Assembly (NCBI GenBank): GCA_965658595.1
Contig: CBFHSW010000112.1
Span: forward strand, 1 to 7,769
DNA: 7,769 nt
Source: UBA1858 sp965658595
Lineage (GTDB): Bacteria; Pseudomonadota; Gammaproteobacteria; UBA4575
Direction of reading: 5' to 3'
Translations under genes and position numbers: made by a program
The notes under the pieces: model-generated
Told to the model about the DNA's origin: nothing
The model's database searches: none
Seen by the model: the letters and a program-made list of their open reading frames with translations, nothing else
In this document: positions 6,489 through 7,769 of the stretch, one piece after another
How positions within the stretch are numbered: position 1 is the first letter of the stretch
How the letters are laid out: every line of letters starts with the position of its first letter

Positions 6489-7319
6489 ATGGAGAGCGCT
6501 GTGGTTAAATTTGGTTCATCAAAATATTTTATAATACTATGTATTTGCATTAACACTGTGCTGACTTTATTTATTAGTCAAGCATTGGCTGATGAAATGG
6601 TAGAAAAAGGCTATCAACTATCACAAAGAAGTGACCAGAGTGATAGAGGTTTTATCAGTAGTATTTCAGAATTGAAAATGGTGCTGAGAAACGCCACAGG
6701 TGCAGAGTCCACGCGGGTGCTTAAAATTAGCACCTTGGAAATTCCTGATGAGAATTTTGGTGATAAAAGCTTAGTATTGTTTTCCAGTCCGCGTGATATC
6801 AATGGGACTGCTTTGCTATCACATGCCAAGATACTTGATCCAGATGATCAATGGCTATATCTGCCAGCACTCAAGCGAGTTAAGCGCATTTCATCCGCTA
6901 ATAAGTCAGGTCCTTTTGTTGGTTCTGAATTCGCATTTGAAGACTTTACCGCGAATGAACTCAACAAATATACTTATCTCTGGTTGCGAACAGAGGCCTG
7001 TGGCGAAATGACTTGTGATGTGATTGAACGTTTCCCGCAATATGAAAATTCAGGTTATACCCGTCAAATTGCTTGGGTAGACCAATCTGTTTATCAAATT
7101 CGACAATTGGATTTTTACGATCGCAAAGATAGTTTGCTTAAAACATTATTCTTCAAAGACTACCGGTTGTATGATGAAGCCTATTGGCGATCACATCATT
7201 TACACATGAAAAATCATCAAACTGAAAAAAGTACCGATTTGCTTTATTCTAATTATCAATTCAACACAGGTTTAGATGATAAAGATTTTGTAAAAGGTAT
7301 GCTTAAACGTCTACGCTAG
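6489..7319 (+). CDS. LolA-like periplasmic protein ('outer membrane lipoprotein-sorting protein' family)
   Basis: A 276-residue secreted protein of the LolA-like family commonly named outer membrane lipoprotein-sorting protein, found beside RND exporters. The signal peptide ends at SQALA (residue 34). The mature part carries the family hallmarks: LVLFSSPRDINGTALL (95-110), DDQWLYLPALKRVKRI (119-134), KSGPFVGSEFAFEDF (139-153), KYTYLW (160-165), a cysteine pair Cys171/Cys176, DFYDRK (198-203) and MKNHQTEKST (230-239). The fold is an open beta-sheet able to hold acyl chains, so it probably carries or loads a lipid for the neighbouring RND pump; this is inference. Start choice is uncertain: GGAG at 6491-6494 lies six bases before an in-frame GTG at 6501, a better-placed site than anything before ATG 6489, and MVKFGSSKYF still gives a good signal peptide. 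The stop is TAG. Confidence 0.92.
   Translation: MESAVVKFGSSKYFIILCICINTVLTLFISQALADEMVEKGYQLSQRSDQSDRGFISSISELKMVLRNATGAESTRVLKISTLEIPDENFGDKSLVLFSSPRDINGTALLSHAKILDPDDQWLYLPALKRVKRISSANKSGPFVGSEFAFEDFTANELNKYTYLWLRTEACGEMTCDVIERFPQYENSGYTRQIAWVDQSVYQIRQLDFYDRKDSLLKTLFFKDYRLYDEAYWRSHHLHMKNHQTEKSTDLLYSNYQFNTGLDDKDFVKGMLKRLR
6491..6494 (+). promoter_or_regulatory. GGAG ribosome binding site favouring GTG 6501
   Basis: GGAG overlaps the third base of ATG 6489 and sits six bases before GTG 6501 in the same frame. This spacing suggests that the LolA-like protein starts four codons later than the longest reading frame. Confidence 0.5.
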
Positions 7320-7398
7320 TGAGTATTTTGTGAGTCCACGCAAAACCCTAATGAGTGAAGCATTGCTATTCAATCAGATAATCTTTTTATTGGGAAAA

Positions 7399-7769
7399 AT
7401 GCAATACTTATATTTCATAATATGTTCATGTTTACTAAGTGTTCTGAGTCATGCACATGCGGAATTCTCAGGTCAAATAGGAGCAGAGCTGCGCGCTTTT
7501 CCTAGTGATGCTCAGTATTCAGATCAGTTTAATAACTTACAAGGCTCGATATACTTTGAGCCTGAGTGGCGACAATATAGTGGGGAACACTTACAGACGG
7601 TTGTTATTCCTTATTTACGGCTTGATGCAAAAGACTCTGAACGCACACATGCAGATTTACGTGAAGCTTATGCCCTTTATCGTTTTAATGAATGGGAGTT
7701 TTTGCTGGGTGTTAACCGCGAATTCTGGGGGGTTACCGAATCACGACATCTGATTAATATCATCAATCA
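7399..7769 (+). CDS. Outer-membrane beta-barrel protein, N-terminal part (3' end outside window)
   Basis: The frame is open from 7399 to the window end (123 codons, no stop). From ATG 7399 the first 21 residues form a hydrophobic signal ending in SHAHA, followed by EFSGQIGAELRAFP, a typical first barrel strand of porin-like proteins. Later segments alternate in beta-strand fashion (IYFEPEWRQY, VVIPYLRLD), then DLREAYALY, FLLGVNREFWGVTES and RHLINIIN. That last stretch is characteristic of the outer-membrane protein often encoded after an RND exporter and a LolA-like protein. The start is uncertain: in-frame GTG 7330 (GAG at 7321-7323, six bases before it) and ATG 7351 would add 23 or 16 residues, and the 7399 form lacks the usual basic n-region. 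It begins 11-80 nt after the LolA-like stop, so it is probably in the same operon. It likely forms the outer-membrane end of the transport route. Confidence 0.8.
   Translation, partial: MQYLYFIICSCLLSVLSHAHAEFSGQIGAELRAFPSDAQYSDQFNNLQGSIYFEPEWRQYSGEHLQTVVIPYLRLDAKDSERTHADLREAYALYRFNEWEFLLGVNREFWGVTESRHLINIIN

Noticed and set aside
7319..7335. Direct repeat GTGAGT (7319-7324 and 7330-7335) after the LolA-like stop.
   Set aside because: Two copies of six bases are too short to support a regulator site or duplication.

Overview
The window looks like chromosomal DNA of an AT-leaning gammaproteobacterium. The best pointer is the order of a YoaA-type helicase followed directly by tsaB, an arrangement known from Escherichia coli and relatives. 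Signal peptides, an RND-type inner-membrane exporter and outer-membrane beta-barrel C-termini show a Gram-negative envelope. Nothing in the sequence fixes the genus. I see no insertion sequence, phage gene, tRNA, rRNA, CRISPR array or integration site.

Region 1 (1-1677, + strand) is a tightly packed run: the C-terminal end of a DinG/YoaA helicase (5' end outside the window), tsaB for tRNA t6A synthesis, and a small VOC (glyoxalase-fold) protein. Both junctions overlap (20 nt, then 1 nt in TAATG), so translation is probably coupled. A convergent LysE/RhtB-type exporter gene follows on the - strand (1781-2428).

Region 2 (2429-3590) holds a 306-nt divergent intergenic stretch and then a SIMPL (DUF541/YggE-like) gene that cannot be read through as it stands. 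It has an excellent Shine-Dalgarno and ATG at 2735, but an amber codon at position 4 and a -1 shift at a run of seven A residues (3049-3055). Joining the two frames restores a nearly ideal SIMPL protein of about 235 residues. The simplest reading is a young pseudogene or an assembly error. The phase of the A-run also fits a ribosomal slippery heptamer, so recoding cannot be excluded by eye.

Region 3 (3591-7769, + strand) looks like one operon for an envelope transport system: a small secreted protein that looks like an outer-membrane beta-barrel and is loosely PagP-like, a 787-residue RND/MMPL-family exporter, a LolA-like 'outer membrane lipoprotein-sorting' periplasmic protein, and the beginning of an outer-membrane protein cut by the window end. 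Inner-membrane pump, periplasmic lipid-binding fold and outer-membrane barrel suggest movement of a hydrophobic molecule across the envelope. The cargo is unknown. The RND plus LolA-like plus barrel association has been seen elsewhere. The most unusual items are the doubly interrupted SIMPL gene and the small barrel gene at the head of this operon.
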